The notes below the pieces were generated by a model, which saw nothing but the letters and a program-made list of their open reading frames with translations, had not been told where the DNA came from and did not search any database. This document shows, piece by piece, positions 17,201-25,297 of a stretch of 38,075 bases of DNA; within the stretch, counting starts at the first letter, position 1, and every line of letters begins with the position of its first letter. The DNA comes from an uncultured Phocaeicola sp. (GTDB lineage: Bacteria; Bacteroidota; Bacteroidia; Bacteroidales; Bacteroidaceae), in contig CALUJE010000025.1 in the NCBI GenBank assembly GCA_944320885.1, positions 1-38,075 of the forward strand, in the 5' to 3' direction. The position numbers and the translations under genes are program-made.

Positions 17201-18609
17201 AGACGGTCTCCTGCCCATATTCTGCCACAATGGTCTTGCATAATTGATCGATAATCATTACTCCTACTGGGCGACTCCGTTTGGGTAATTGTATGATTCT
17301 GGAAACCTCTTTTTATAGAGATACGTCCAAACCATCGGGTGGTAGAAAGCCATAAATTGTCATCATTATCAATGTAGCTTACATAATGACTGTCATCTTT
17401 AATCCATGGTATTGACTTTTGTAATTCACGAACTGTATAAATATTGCCAGCTTCTGTTTGTTGTAAACAATTTCTTGAAGTAAGCGGAATATTGTTGTTT
17501 AAAGTGTATCCTTTAGGTATTAAAAGTCCCAATCCACCATAATATGGATAAAACCATCGGTTTCCTTTGCTGTCTTCCTGCACCCGTAGACGATCTGTTC
17601 CCGAAGGATGTACAGACTTTCTGAAAGGTACCATTGTAAAAGTATGTTTTTGGGTATTGAATAAAGTCAATTCATGATAAGAGGTCTCCATCCATAAAAA
17701 TCCTTCTTTATCCAAGTGATAAGTTAATATAGGTTTTGATTGTATGGAATTTGGTAATGCATAATGTTTCCCGTCAATGAAAAGTCCGTCGTCAAGTGTT
17801 AAGATGAGCTCAGACGATGTATTTTGTAATATGAAAATAATGTCTGATTGAGTTGGTAATTTCCGCATGGGTTGAATTATCTTCTTATTCTGTTTGGAAT
17901 AAGTAAGAATACGCCCATTGCTGAGCCCCAATGATATGTAGTTATCAGTTTCTGTTAGGCAGTAAGCTCCGATAGAATCAAGTAATTCCAAATTGTTACT
18001 GTGAGGTTTTATGTAGTATAGTCCGCTGTAACTGGTGTATATCCATTCACCGCCCTCTTCGTCTTCGTAGATTGTCAGTTTGTCTTTGTTTTTGTTTTCT
18101 TTTCCTTTAAAAACGATGTCTGTTTTGTACTCTGAAGTTTTGGCAGAATAATTTATCCTGATAGCATCATTGTCATTTGATTGTAACCATACATGCTCTG
18201 ACTTTGTTGGAATAATACGTGCTGCCTTAAAATTTTCGGGTAGAGAAATTGAATCAAACTCTTCTGTTACAGGATTGAAACGGCTGACTTGTCCATCGTA
18301 ACTTATGCACCAGATATATCCTTTACAATCTTTGTCAATGTAGGTTATACGATTGTTTGACAATGGAATTCCACGTTCTTGATGAGATGCTTTATATGTG
18401 GTGAATTCATATCCATTGAAGCTGTTTAAACCATCCCAGGTAGATAACCATAATAATCCGTTTTTATCTTGTAAAATCCGTGTTGCCGTAGTTTGTGATA
18501 ATCCGTCTGATGATGAATAAGAACGTATATCATAAGCCGGTTGACCATGCAACCACAAAGGAAACATAGAAATAATGACAAGTAGTAGAAAGATATAGTG
18601 TTTTTTCAT
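14227..18609 (-). CDS. Hybrid two-component system sensor/regulator (HTCS)
   Basis: A 1460-residue single-chain sensor and transcription factor. Domains in order: signal peptide (about 1-22, ending LHG); a periplasmic two-component-regulator beta-propeller with many WLST/IWIGT/LWAGT repeats (about 30-790); a Y_Y_Y domain ending near 890; one membrane segment (about 893-918, LAWCLYLLATVIIIYIVH); HisKA with phospho-accepting H949 in DVSHELRTP; HATPase with NLLTNAFKYTP and GTASTGIGLALVKEL; a receiver domain with D1250 in ITDLMMPVMDG; and a C-terminal AraC-type DNA-binding domain over the last ~100 residues. Such proteins sense an oligosaccharide in the periplasm and activate the neighbouring uptake operon, here the convergent susCD pair. 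No other target is visible. It begins 25 nt after the topB stop on the same strand. Confidence 0.94.
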   Translation of the reverse strand: MKKHYIFLLLVIISMFPLWLHGQPAYDIRSYSSSDGLSQTTATRILQDKNGLLWLSTWDGLNSFNGYEFTTYKASHQERGIPLSNNRITYIDKDCKGYIWCISYDGQVSRFNPVTEEFDSISLPENFKAARIIPTKSEHVWLQSNDNDAIRINYSAKTSEYKTDIVFKGKENKNKDKLTIYEDEEGGEWIYTSYSGLYYIKPHSNNLELLDSIGAYCLTETDNYISLGLSNGRILTYSKQNKKIIQPMRKLPTQSDIIFILQNTSSELILTLDDGLFIDGKHYALPNSIQSKPILTYHLDKEGFLWMETSYHELTLFNTQKHTFTMVPFRKSVHPSGTDRLRVQEDSKGNRWFYPYYGGLGLLIPKGYTLNNNIPLTSRNCLQQTEAGNIYTVRELQKSIPWIKDDSHYVSYIDNDDNLWLSTTRWFGRISIKRGFQNHTITQTESPSRSNDYRSIMQDHCGRIWAGDRLGEIQIYTPDYELLGKLTLEGTISQDYSHHSFFGQTYYIHEDYQHRIWIGTKRNGLWVATPKGKQFSIKHYKHQSNDIYSLVHDNIYWILEDSNKRIWIGSYNGGICYVEEKDGNLRFIHAYNRLKQYPIEQFNQVRCLALDNKGYLWAGTTNGIVTFSTHFDSPEQVSFTTYQRQPNDTLSLSNNNVQNIFLSSQKRLFIGTFGGGLCEAICTNEGNIQFKSYIGEKGIPTDIIYSIAEDNQHKLWLSGENGLATFNPSNNDFDYYDERFIGIIPMFNEGKAICTSDGQLVFPTLYGILHFNPQDIRKSNKCPNIIFTNLQIAGKNISPQKEGILSHNINYTSQITLPHKQNMFTLHFAAADMSNAENISYMYKLEGFDNTWHENGKQRTISYTNLPTGTYLFKIRSTNGDGVWVNNERCLTIIVSPSFWETPLAWCLYLLATVIIIYIVHTFYKLRNRIYIERQTAQYKLQFFTDVSHELRTPLTLITAPIENLLHYRELPAFAKEQLQLIQRNANQMLKLVNQILDFRKLQSKEVPLHFEAIELNAFLKHIIADFKPLAEERQINLEYHSTIQKQILYADTEKMECILTNLLTNAFKYTPDKRNIQVILSVNQQGIHINVTDEGIGIPLEQQKHIFKRFATIHNQNFRGTASTGIGLALVKELTERQNGTLTFSSEEGKGSSFILHFPINDKEHTAITENKKDSQSTQGNKNKSLDLFTDNKSSIQYIPTILLVEDNDDMRHFLRSIFENDYRILEATQGKEGYELACSQMPDIVITDLMMPVMDGIQLVNVLKTDIRTSHIPVILLTAKDSIESQLDAMKEGADDYITKPFSTLYLKARTENLLAQRKKLQSLYCEKLLNNASHSPSDAMEEKQLTKADQNFIKKLTDFMEQEMSNGELTVDMLAEATCMGRSSFFNKLKNLIGISPSEFIQQMRVKRAARLIEENQYTMAEISTLVGINDPHYFSRYFKKVYGITPTEYKRKVLTK

Positions 18610-18634
18610 GTTGGTTCAAAAAAAGGTTATGTAT

Positions 18635-20755
18635 TTATTCCTCAAAAGGTAATCTGAAAACACATCCGTTTTTCCATTCGGAGCATCCGTAGGCTGTTTT
18701 TCCTTTGATTATGTGCCCTTTTCCACATAAGGGACATAAGTCTCCTTCCTTTACCTGCCGGGTAGTGGATGAGGCTTTCTTGTTTGTTTCCGTTTCTGCA
18801 GCTTTTTTCTTTGCGGCAGTACGTCGTTTTACCCCTTTGGTAATTTCTTCCACAATATTTTCCTGTATGCTGATACGGCGGTTGGTATTGTCGCAGAGAA
18901 CCTGATGTACAATTTCTCCTACCATCTGTTTCAGTTCATCAAGGAATTGGCGCGGGTCATAATTGCACTTCTCTATTTCGCGAAGTTTCTTTTCCCAAAT
19001 ACCGGTCAGTTCGGCCGATTTGAGAAGCTCTTCACGAATAAGTTGTATCAGCTCAATACCGGTAGAAGTGGCAATCAGATTCTTTTTCTCCTTGCGGATA
19101 TATCTGCGTTTGAAGAGCGTTTCGATAATGGCAGCCCGTGTTGAGGGGCGTCCTATACCGTTTTCTTTCAGGGCATCACGCAGTTCGTCGTTCTCTACCA
19201 GTTTGCCGGCTGTTTCCATTGCACGCAATAGGGTAGCTTCGGTATAAGGTTTAGGCGGCTGGGTCCATTTCTCGTTCAGTTCCGGAATATGAGGACCGCT
19301 TTCACCTTTTACAAATGCAGGCAGTGTGCGTTCGTCATCGGCAGGTCTGTCCTGTTCGTCAGAAGAGGCCGTGTTATTGTCTTTACTGAAAACAACGCGC
19401 CATCCGGCATCAAGTATCTGCTTTCCGGTAACTTTGAATTCTATTTGTCCGGCTTCACCGATAACGGTTGTCGTAGAAAATTTGCAGTCGGGATAGAATA
19501 CGGCAATAAACCGTCGTGCCACGAGGTCATATACGCGGCGTTCCATGTCAGTCAGATTGTTTGCCGGAACACCGGTAGGAATAATGGCATGGTGGTCGGT
19601 AACTTTTGAATTGTCGAACACCTTCTTTGATTTATTCAGCTTTTGTCCGGCCAGTGGAGCCGTGAGGACGGTATAATCAGTAAGTCCTTTCAGTATATTC
19701 GGACATTTGGGATAAATATCGTCGCTCAGAAAAGTAGTATCTACACGCGGATAAGTGGTCACTTTCTTTTCATAGAGTGCCTGTATGGTACGAAGCGTGT
19801 CATCGGCCGAATAAGCATATTTCTTGTTACATTCCACCTGTAGCGATGTAAGGTCGAAGAGTCGGGGAGGAGCTTCCGTTCCGTTTTTCTTGGTTACTTC
19901 TGTAACGGTAAACGGTTCGTTTTTTATGCGTTCCAGCAACTCTTGTCCGGTCTTTTCGTCCATGATAGGGGCTATGCCGCGATTGCCGTCTTCCTTCTTG
20001 GTTTTCTTTTTCGCTGCATTATCTTTATCGGCCTCTTCAGCCAGTTCTTCATCACTTTTGCGCACGATGGCCGAAAAAAGCGTATTCCTGTATGTGGTTT
20101 TCAGTTCCCAATACTGTTTGGGAGTAAAGTTGGCTATTTCTAGCTGCCGGTTTACAATCAGTGCCAAAGTTGGAGTCTGTACTCTTCCTATTGAAAGTAC
20201 CTGTTTGTTCTGACCATATTTCAGCGTATAGAGTCGGGTTGCGTTCATACCCAGCATCCAGTCGCCTATGGCTCTTGACAGTCCGGCTTCATACAGAGGC
20301 TGGAATTCCTTCTGGTCTTTCAGATGCGCGAAACCTTCGCGTATGGATTCTTCGGTCAGTGAGGATATCCACAGGCGTTTTACAGGACATTTGGCTCCGG
20401 CTTTCTGCATTACCCAGCGTTGGATAAGTTCACCTTCCTGTCCGGCATCACCACAGTTGATAATGCCGTCAGCCTTCTGCATAAGTTCTTCTATTATCTT
20501 GAATTGTTTTTCAATGCCTGGGTCGGCTATCAGTTTTATGCCGAAACGGGGAGGAATCATGGGGAGGTTTGCCAGACTCCATGTTTTCCATGCAGGAGTG
20601 TATTCGTGGGGTTCTTTCAGGGTACACAAATGTCCGAAGGTCCATGTCACCTGATATCCGTTTCCTTCAAGATATCCCTCGTGCCGGGTGCGTGCACCCA
20701 GTATGTCGGCAATATCTTTTGCTACACTTGGTTTTTCGGCAATGCAAACTATCAT
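18635..20755 (-). CDS. topB: DNA topoisomerase III (type IA)
   Basis: A 706-residue type IA topoisomerase. The N-terminal TOPRIM domain starts MIVCIAEKPSVAKDIADILG and has the acidic INCGDAGQEGELIQRW (about 97-112). The catalytic Tyr335 lies in TTYPRVDT, and LSIGRVQTPTLALIVNRQ near 188-205 and GIGRPSTRAAIIETLFKRRY near 557 are also characteristic. The C-terminus adds a basic linker (KGVKRRTAAKKKAAE) and a Cys-rich CPLCGKG...YGCSEWKNGC finger. The enzyme relaxes and decatenates DNA through a covalent 5'-phosphotyrosine link. It has its own -7 element at 20793-20800. The hybrid regulator gene follows at only 25 nt, so read-through from topB into the regulator is possible. Confidence 0.93.
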   Translation of the reverse strand: MIVCIAEKPSVAKDIADILGARTRHEGYLEGNGYQVTWTFGHLCTLKEPHEYTPAWKTWSLANLPMIPPRFGIKLIADPGIEKQFKIIEELMQKADGIINCGDAGQEGELIQRWVMQKAGAKCPVKRLWISSLTEESIREGFAHLKDQKEFQPLYEAGLSRAIGDWMLGMNATRLYTLKYGQNKQVLSIGRVQTPTLALIVNRQLEIANFTPKQYWELKTTYRNTLFSAIVRKSDEELAEEADKDNAAKKKTKKEDGNRGIAPIMDEKTGQELLERIKNEPFTVTEVTKKNGTEAPPRLFDLTSLQVECNKKYAYSADDTLRTIQALYEKKVTTYPRVDTTFLSDDIYPKCPNILKGLTDYTVLTAPLAGQKLNKSKKVFDNSKVTDHHAIIPTGVPANNLTDMERRVYDLVARRFIAVFYPDCKFSTTTVIGEAGQIEFKVTGKQILDAGWRVVFSKDNNTASSDEQDRPADDERTLPAFVKGESGPHIPELNEKWTQPPKPYTEATLLRAMETAGKLVENDELRDALKENGIGRPSTRAAIIETLFKRRYIRKEKKNLIATSTGIELIQLIREELLKSAELTGIWEKKLREIEKCNYDPRQFLDELKQMVGEIVHQVLCDNTNRRISIQENIVEEITKGVKRRTAAKKKAAETETNKKASSTTRQVKEGDLCPLCGKGHIIKGKTAYGCSEWKNGCVFRLPFEE

Positions 20756-20792
20756 ATCTTCAATTTGTATTCTTTTTGTGTTGTAGTGTCTG

Positions 20793-20800
20793 CAAAGATA
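20793..20800 (-). promoter_or_regulatory. Promoter -7 element of topB
   Basis: The minus strand reads TATCTTTG 37 nt upstream of the topB start. No clear -33 TTTG was seen. Confidence 0.6.
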
Positions 20801-21015
20801 GTGCTTTTTCTTTGTTTTTTGCCGGACCTATTCCATAAACTGAAAAAACATTCCTTTGTGCGAGCTGTATACAGATTGTCAGGACAGGAGATGTCATAAA
20901 ATGCCCTGTATTTGCTATTTGTACATCATTGTTATTGCTTAACGTATTGATAAACAGAGTAATGATACCTTCTCGTTGTACATCGTAATATGAACCGTCA
21001 TGTGTATTCGTGTCC

Positions 21016-21023
21016 TATCTTTG
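21016..21023 (+). promoter_or_regulatory. Promoter -7 element of the dlt-like operon
   Basis: TATCTTTG matches TAnnTTTG, 56 nt before the first start codon at 21080. No TTTG at the ideal -33 spacing was found. Confidence 0.6.
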
Positions 21024-21079
21024 CAACCGGAACAATTGATATTTAGGATTTCAAGGAAACAAAATTCATTAAAATAAAG

Positions 21080-22567
21080 ATGAACAGACAGAATGATTTG
21101 ATAACTGATATTTTGTTGGCTTCCGTAAAATATGCCGACCGTCCTTCAATGGTTATTGAGGAGACAACCTATACATATGCCGGACTTTTTGAGAAGGTAT
21201 GGAGCATATGTGCCTGCATACGTTCGGTCAAACCCAATGTGATAGGTATTATGGCAGAAAATACGGTAGAAACCTATGCTTCTGTGCTGGCCGTTTTGTT
21301 TGCTGGAAAGACTTATGTCATTCTGCATCCGTCATATCCAGATAGTAGAAATCTGCAAATAATCCGTCAGGCGGGGATAGAAGTGCTTTTGCACGATGGT
21401 TCAGTGCCCGTTGGTTTTGCCCGGTCAGAAGGTGTCGTTTGTATTTCTGTTTCCGGTGAGGCGATACCTGTATCGGCAGAACCTTATTATATGACGCATG
21501 CCGAAACGGATGCCTATATCATATTTACGTCGGGGAGTACCGGAGAGCCGAAAGGAGTGCCCATATCACGTTCCAATCTGAATGCTTTTTACCGGGCCTA
21601 TTCTCAATTGGGATGGAAGCTCGATGAGACTGATCGTATGCTTCAGATGTTTGAGCTTACGTTTGATGTGTCGGTAGTGTCATTTCTGTATCCGCTTACG
21701 TTGGGAGCCTGTGTATACACGGTTTCATCGGGTGGATTGAAATACCTGAACGTACTTGATATTATGGAGAGGCACAGTCTTACGTTTGCGGCTGTAGCTC
21801 CATCAGTTCTGCGCCTGTCACGTCCATATTTCAATGAAATCTCATTGCCGGCTTTAAAATATCTGGTAGTAACGGCCGAAGCTTCGGATGTGAATATAAT
21901 TTCGGAGTTTCGCCGTTGCATACCCAATGCATCGGTTGTCAATTTATATGGTCCTACCGAAGCCACCATTTACTGTACAGCCTATTCTATTCCTTACCAT
22001 GACTGTAAGCATCACAACGGAATGGTGGCTATCGGAAGGCCTTTTCATGGAATGGAGATTGTCATTACCGATAAAGAAGGAAAACCTTTGCCGTCCGGAC
22101 AGACCGGTGAGTTGTGGGTAGGTGGTGCACAGGTGATGGCCGGCTATTGGAAGAATTCCCAAAAATCGGCCGAATGTCTTGTCGCCACTGCTGATGGAAA
22201 AGTATATTACCGCACAGGAGATCTTTGTTATCAGGATGCTGATGGAGATATTTTTTATTGCGGGCGAAAAGATACCCAGGTCAAAGTACAGGGATTCCGT
22301 ATAGAACTGGCCGAGATAGAATATCGAGTGAAGCAATATTATGACAATAAGACCAATGCCGTCGTTATTCCTCTTTATGAGGAAGACGGCCATTGTAACC
22401 TTCATCTTGTTCTGGAGCGTCCTTCGGGCGATACTGCCGCCCTGGAACAGTTTCTTCAGAATGAACTCCCGCCTTATATGCTTCCGCGAAGAATACATTT
22501 TATGAACAGTTTTCCGCTGAATGCCAGCAGCAAGACTGACAGGAAAAAGATTATGCAACTTATTTAA
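21080..22567 (+). CDS. Amino-acid adenylation enzyme, DltA-like (carrier-protein ligase)
   Basis: A 495-residue ANL-superfamily adenylating enzyme. It shows the phosphate loop YIIFTSGSTGEPKGVP (about 147-162), VNLYGPTEATIYC, the YRTGDLCYQDADGDIFYCGR hinge block and the C-terminal catalytic lysine K485 in NASSKTDR. Stand-alone enzymes of this size followed directly by a carrier-protein gene are typical of DltA, which activates D-alanine and loads it on DltC. The amino acid cannot be read with confidence by eye, so D-alanine is an inference. It is the first gene of a four-gene operon whose order (A-carrier-MBOAT-SGNH) mirrors dlt with the second and third genes swapped. Confidence 0.88.
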   Translation: MNRQNDLITDILLASVKYADRPSMVIEETTYTYAGLFEKVWSICACIRSVKPNVIGIMAENTVETYASVLAVLFAGKTYVILHPSYPDSRNLQIIRQAGIEVLLHDGSVPVGFARSEGVVCISVSGEAIPVSAEPYYMTHAETDAYIIFTSGSTGEPKGVPISRSNLNAFYRAYSQLGWKLDETDRMLQMFELTFDVSVVSFLYPLTLGACVYTVSSGGLKYLNVLDIMERHSLTFAAVAPSVLRLSRPYFNEISLPALKYLVVTAEASDVNIISEFRRCIPNASVVNLYGPTEATIYCTAYSIPYHDCKHHNGMVAIGRPFHGMEIVITDKEGKPLPSGQTGELWVGGAQVMAGYWKNSQKSAECLVATADGKVYYRTGDLCYQDADGDIFYCGRKDTQVKVQGFRIELAEIEYRVKQYYDNKTNAVVIPLYEEDGHCNLHLVLERPSGDTAALEQFLQNELPPYMLPRRIHFMNSFPLNASSKTDRKKIMQLI

Positions 22568-22580
22568 ACAGAAATATAAT

Positions 22581-22832
22581 ATGATGAATACTAGTGAAAT
22601 ATTGGAACAACTGAATTGTATATTCCGGAAAGTGCTGAAAAACGACAGCCTGGTGCTGACAGAGACTACTACGGCTGCCGATGTTGACGGATGGGACTCG
22701 CTGACCAATATGCAGCTCATCACCGAGATAGAGAAGCGTTTTGTGCTGCGCTTTACTTTCAGGGAAATTGTGAAACTGAAAAACGTGGGTGATTTATGTT
22801 CCGTCATATTGAGTAAACTGAAACAAGCATAA
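22581..22832 (+). CDS. Acyl/peptidyl carrier protein (DltC-like)
   Basis: An 83-residue carrier protein. The phosphopantetheine attachment site is Ser40 in DVDGWDSLTNMQ; the pattern GWDSL is typical of DltC and of carrier proteins in biosynthetic operons. Four-helix spacing is normal. I start at ATG 22581, since the longer open frame from 22521 overlaps the adenylation gene and would add a non-homologous tail. It lies 13 nt after the adenylation gene and 5 nt before the MBOAT gene, so it most likely receives the activated amino acid from the former and hands it to the latter. Confidence 0.9.
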   Translation: MMNTSEILEQLNCIFRKVLKNDSLVLTETTTAADVDGWDSLTNMQLITEIEKRFVLRFTFREIVKLKNVGDLCSVILSKLKQA

Positions 22833-22837
22833 ATACA

Positions 22838-24229
22838 ATGTCGTTTATTTCTTTTGAATTTATCATACTCTTTGTTTGTTGTTTCCTGTTGTATTGTCTG
22901 GCAGGGAATAAGGGAAGGAAGTATATCCTGCTGGCTGCCAGTTCGGTTTTCATCGGATATTATCATCCGATGTTTCTGGTTACAGCCCTGCTGATATCCT
23001 TGCTCTCTTATTATGCCGGACAGTGCATAGAGAAAGTCCGTCTTTCGGGGCATGCACGTACGGCATATGCTGTAACTGTGCTGCTTCTTGTTGGCGGTTG
23101 GATACTATTCCGCTATGCCGACAAACTGAGTGGAAACGGAAGCTGGCTCTTCCCATTGGGCATTTCGTTTTATACCTTCCAGGCTATTTCGTATCTGACC
23201 GAAATATATTGGGAAGAAGAAAAACCCGAGAAGAACCTTACAGATTTTCTTCTCTACATGCTTTTCTTCATGAAGTTTCTTGCCGGACCGATAGAACGTT
23301 CTGCCGGTTTTCTTCCCCAGATACGGAATCTGCAAAAGCCATCATATCCGATGATGGTTTACGGATTGCGGCTGATAGTGGTAGGATTGATGAAAAAGCT
23401 GGTGATAGCCGATCAGTTGTCACCTTATATAAACGGAATATTTGATTCGTCTCATACCGCTTCGGGCATACAGTTGCTTATGGCATGTCTGCTCTATCCG
23501 GTTGAGTTGTATGCTGATTTCTCTGGTTATACAGATATGGCCATTGGAGGCGCCATGATGTTCGGTATTGCACTCTCTCCCAATTTCAATCGTCCTTTTG
23601 TGGCGCAAAGCACAACCGACTTCTGGCGCCGGTGGCACATGTCTCTTTCGTTTTGGGTAAGAGATTATCTGTATATGCCTTTGGCCTCGGCTACCCGCCG
23701 ATGGGGACAGTGGGGCATTACCTGCAGCCTGCTGGTCACCTTTGTAGCACTGGGTGCATGGCATGGAGCCGGATGGACGTTTGTAGTCTATGGCCTTATT
23801 CAGGGAATCGTAATAGTGTATGAGCTTAAGACGCAAACCTGGAGCAATGCTGTCAGAAAATCTCGCTGGAACAGACTGTATTCTGCCTTTTCGGTAATAC
23901 GTACCTATCTGGTCTTTGCGCTGTCGCTCGTGTTTTTCCGTTCAGCTTCAGTGAGTGAAGCCTGCAGCTTTATCAGCCGCATGTCTTTTCAGCATAATGT
24001 CAGCTGGAAGGAAATGAACATTGGTATGTCCGATCACATATGCATTGTTACCGGTGCAGGATTGGCACTGATATTTCTATATGAGTATTTCATGGCACGT
24101 ACTGATTTGCTGGAACGTCTTTCGAGAGTGCCTTTACCGCTGCGATGGGCAATTTATTATCTGGTAATTTTTGCCATACTGGCATACGGAAAGTTTGGAA
24201 TGGAAGAATTCATTTATTTACAGTTCTAA
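22838..24229 (+). CDS. MBOAT-family O-acyltransferase, DltB/AlgI-like
   Basis: A 463-residue polytopic membrane protein with roughly ten or more hydrophobic segments. It contains the MBOAT signature: YADFSGYTDMAIG, the NFNRPFVAQSTTDFWRRWHMSLS block and the catalytic-site histidine H309 in GAWHGAGW. Members move an acyl or aminoacyl group from a cytoplasmic donor to an extracytoplasmic acceptor (DltB: D-alanine from DltC; AlgI: acetyl to alginate). With a carrier protein gene 5 nt upstream and an SGNH-like gene one base downstream, transfer of a carrier-bound aminoacyl group across the inner membrane is the best reading. The acceptor is unknown. Confidence 0.9.
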   Translation: MSFISFEFIILFVCCFLLYCLAGNKGRKYILLAASSVFIGYYHPMFLVTALLISLLSYYAGQCIEKVRLSGHARTAYAVTVLLLVGGWILFRYADKLSGNGSWLFPLGISFYTFQAISYLTEIYWEEEKPEKNLTDFLLYMLFFMKFLAGPIERSAGFLPQIRNLQKPSYPMMVYGLRLIVVGLMKKLVIADQLSPYINGIFDSSHTASGIQLLMACLLYPVELYADFSGYTDMAIGGAMMFGIALSPNFNRPFVAQSTTDFWRRWHMSLSFWVRDYLYMPLASATRRWGQWGITCSLLVTFVALGAWHGAGWTFVVYGLIQGIVIVYELKTQTWSNAVRKSRWNRLYSAFSVIRTYLVFALSLVFFRSASVSEACSFISRMSFQHNVSWKEMNIGMSDHICIVTGAGLALIFLYEYFMARTDLLERLSRVPLPLRWAIYYLVIFAILAYGKFGMEEFIYLQF

Positions 24230-24230
24230 A

Positions 24231-25271
24231 ATGGAAAGTACAATGCAAGATAAAGATAAAAAAGAACAGAGAAGAAATCCTGCACGGCGTTTGATACTGA
24301 AGGGGGTACTGTTTTCATTGCCTTTCTGGCTGGTAGTCGTTCTGTATTTTTATGACGATCCGTTTATGGTGTTGCGCAGATATAAGAGATACGATTCCGA
24401 CATCATGCTTTGTGAAGGATGTGTGGGATGGAATATTTATCTGAACAATCGCGACAGTATCCCGTTCAACTCATTTATACTGGGCAATTCATGTACGATG
24501 GCTTTCCGGTGTCATGAGTGGGAGAAGTATCTTGATGGCGGCAGGGCGGTACGTCTGTTTGGAAATGCCGAAAGTATGATGGCCGTTTACAAAAAGTTGC
24601 TTGCATTAGAACATGAAAAGGCTGATATACGGAATGTGTTGCTGGTCATAGACCCTGTCTCGCTTTCCAAAACCCGCCTTCTGTCAGGGTTCACCAATGT
24701 GTTGCCTCCGGCAGTTTCGGGCGACAGTGAGCTGAGTTTCCAGCTGTCATCTCTTCAGGCTTTTGTATCGCCCGGTTTTTTGATGCCTTATCTGCGTTAT
24801 CGGTTGTCGGGTCGGAAAGTTTTGCCGGGAAAAGGTTTTAATCCCTACGGACAGGTTCGCAATCCGATGAATAACGATGCTATCAACCCGCGCGACAAGA
24901 TGATACTTGACGAAGGAGAAGCCTATTGGGAAAGTCGTGCGAAGGAATTCCCTCCCCGTAGTGGAGAGCCTGCAGTATCCGGACAGGTTATATACGCTTC
25001 GCAAGAAAAGCTTCTTTCTGATATCGCTGCCTTGTTTCGGCGGAATCAGACGAAGGTAAAGATTATACTCAGTCCCGATTACAGTCAGGAGTCTGCCAAT
25101 CCGGCTGATACGGATATTCTCAGACGACTGTTCGGTACTGAAAATGTTTTCGATTTTACAGGCATCAACGAATATACAGCCGACATTCATGAGTATTATG
25201 AGCAAGGACATTACCGTCCGTGCCTGGGTAATAAGTTGATGGAATTTATATATAGAGAGAATAGAGAGTAA
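24231..25271 (+). CDS. Membrane-anchored SGNH-like protein, DltD/AlgJ-type role
   Basis: About 346 residues. A basic N-terminus (DKDKKEQRRNPARR) precedes one transmembrane segment (VLFSLPFWLVVVLYFY, about 24-40), leaving the rest periplasmic. LGNSCTM (about 84-90, Ser87) resembles the nucleophile block of SGNH hydrolases, and YYEQGHYRP near the C-terminus resembles the terminal Asp-x-x-His block but with Glu in the usual Asp place. These proteins often partner MBOAT enzymes and complete transfer to the polysaccharide. I start at ATG 24231, one base after the MBOAT stop; the longer frame from 24171 overlaps that gene. The link to DltD is by position and architecture, not clear sequence identity. 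Confidence 0.72.
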   Translation: MESTMQDKDKKEQRRNPARRLILKGVLFSLPFWLVVVLYFYDDPFMVLRRYKRYDSDIMLCEGCVGWNIYLNNRDSIPFNSFILGNSCTMAFRCHEWEKYLDGGRAVRLFGNAESMMAVYKKLLALEHEKADIRNVLLVIDPVSLSKTRLLSGFTNVLPPAVSGDSELSFQLSSLQAFVSPGFLMPYLRYRLSGRKVLPGKGFNPYGQVRNPMNNDAINPRDKMILDEGEAYWESRAKEFPPRSGEPAVSGQVIYASQEKLLSDIAALFRRNQTKVKIILSPDYSQESANPADTDILRRLFGTENVFDFTGINEYTADIHEYYEQGHYRPCLGNKLMEFIYRENRE

Positions 25272-25297
25272 TTGTAAAGTTATGCCTTGAAACAGCT

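Larger units (their letters stand above)
20756..21079. other. Divergent intergenic region between topB and the dlt-like operon
   Basis: A 324-bp region with a promoter element at each end and no supportable gene. It contains a 10-nt palindrome CTGTATACAG (20865-20874) and a direct repeat TTGTACATC (20919-20927 and 20976-20984, 57 bp apart). The second copy lies 31 bp before the dlt-like operon's -7 element and could be an operator, but this is unproven. Confidence 0.45.

Noticed and set aside
22521..22580. Upstream extension of the carrier-protein gene
   Set aside because: The extra 20 residues overlap the adenylation gene and resemble no carrier protein; ATG 22581 gives a normal 83-residue protein.
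21944..23053. 369-residue minus-strand open frame
   Set aside because: It lies opposite the adenylation, carrier-protein and MBOAT genes, which have clear family motifs. Its translation is low in recognisable features, so it is a shadow frame.
24171..24230. Upstream extension of the SGNH-like gene
   Set aside because: It would overlap the MBOAT coding end by 59 bases and precede the membrane anchor with unrelated residues; ATG 24231 is one base after the MBOAT stop.
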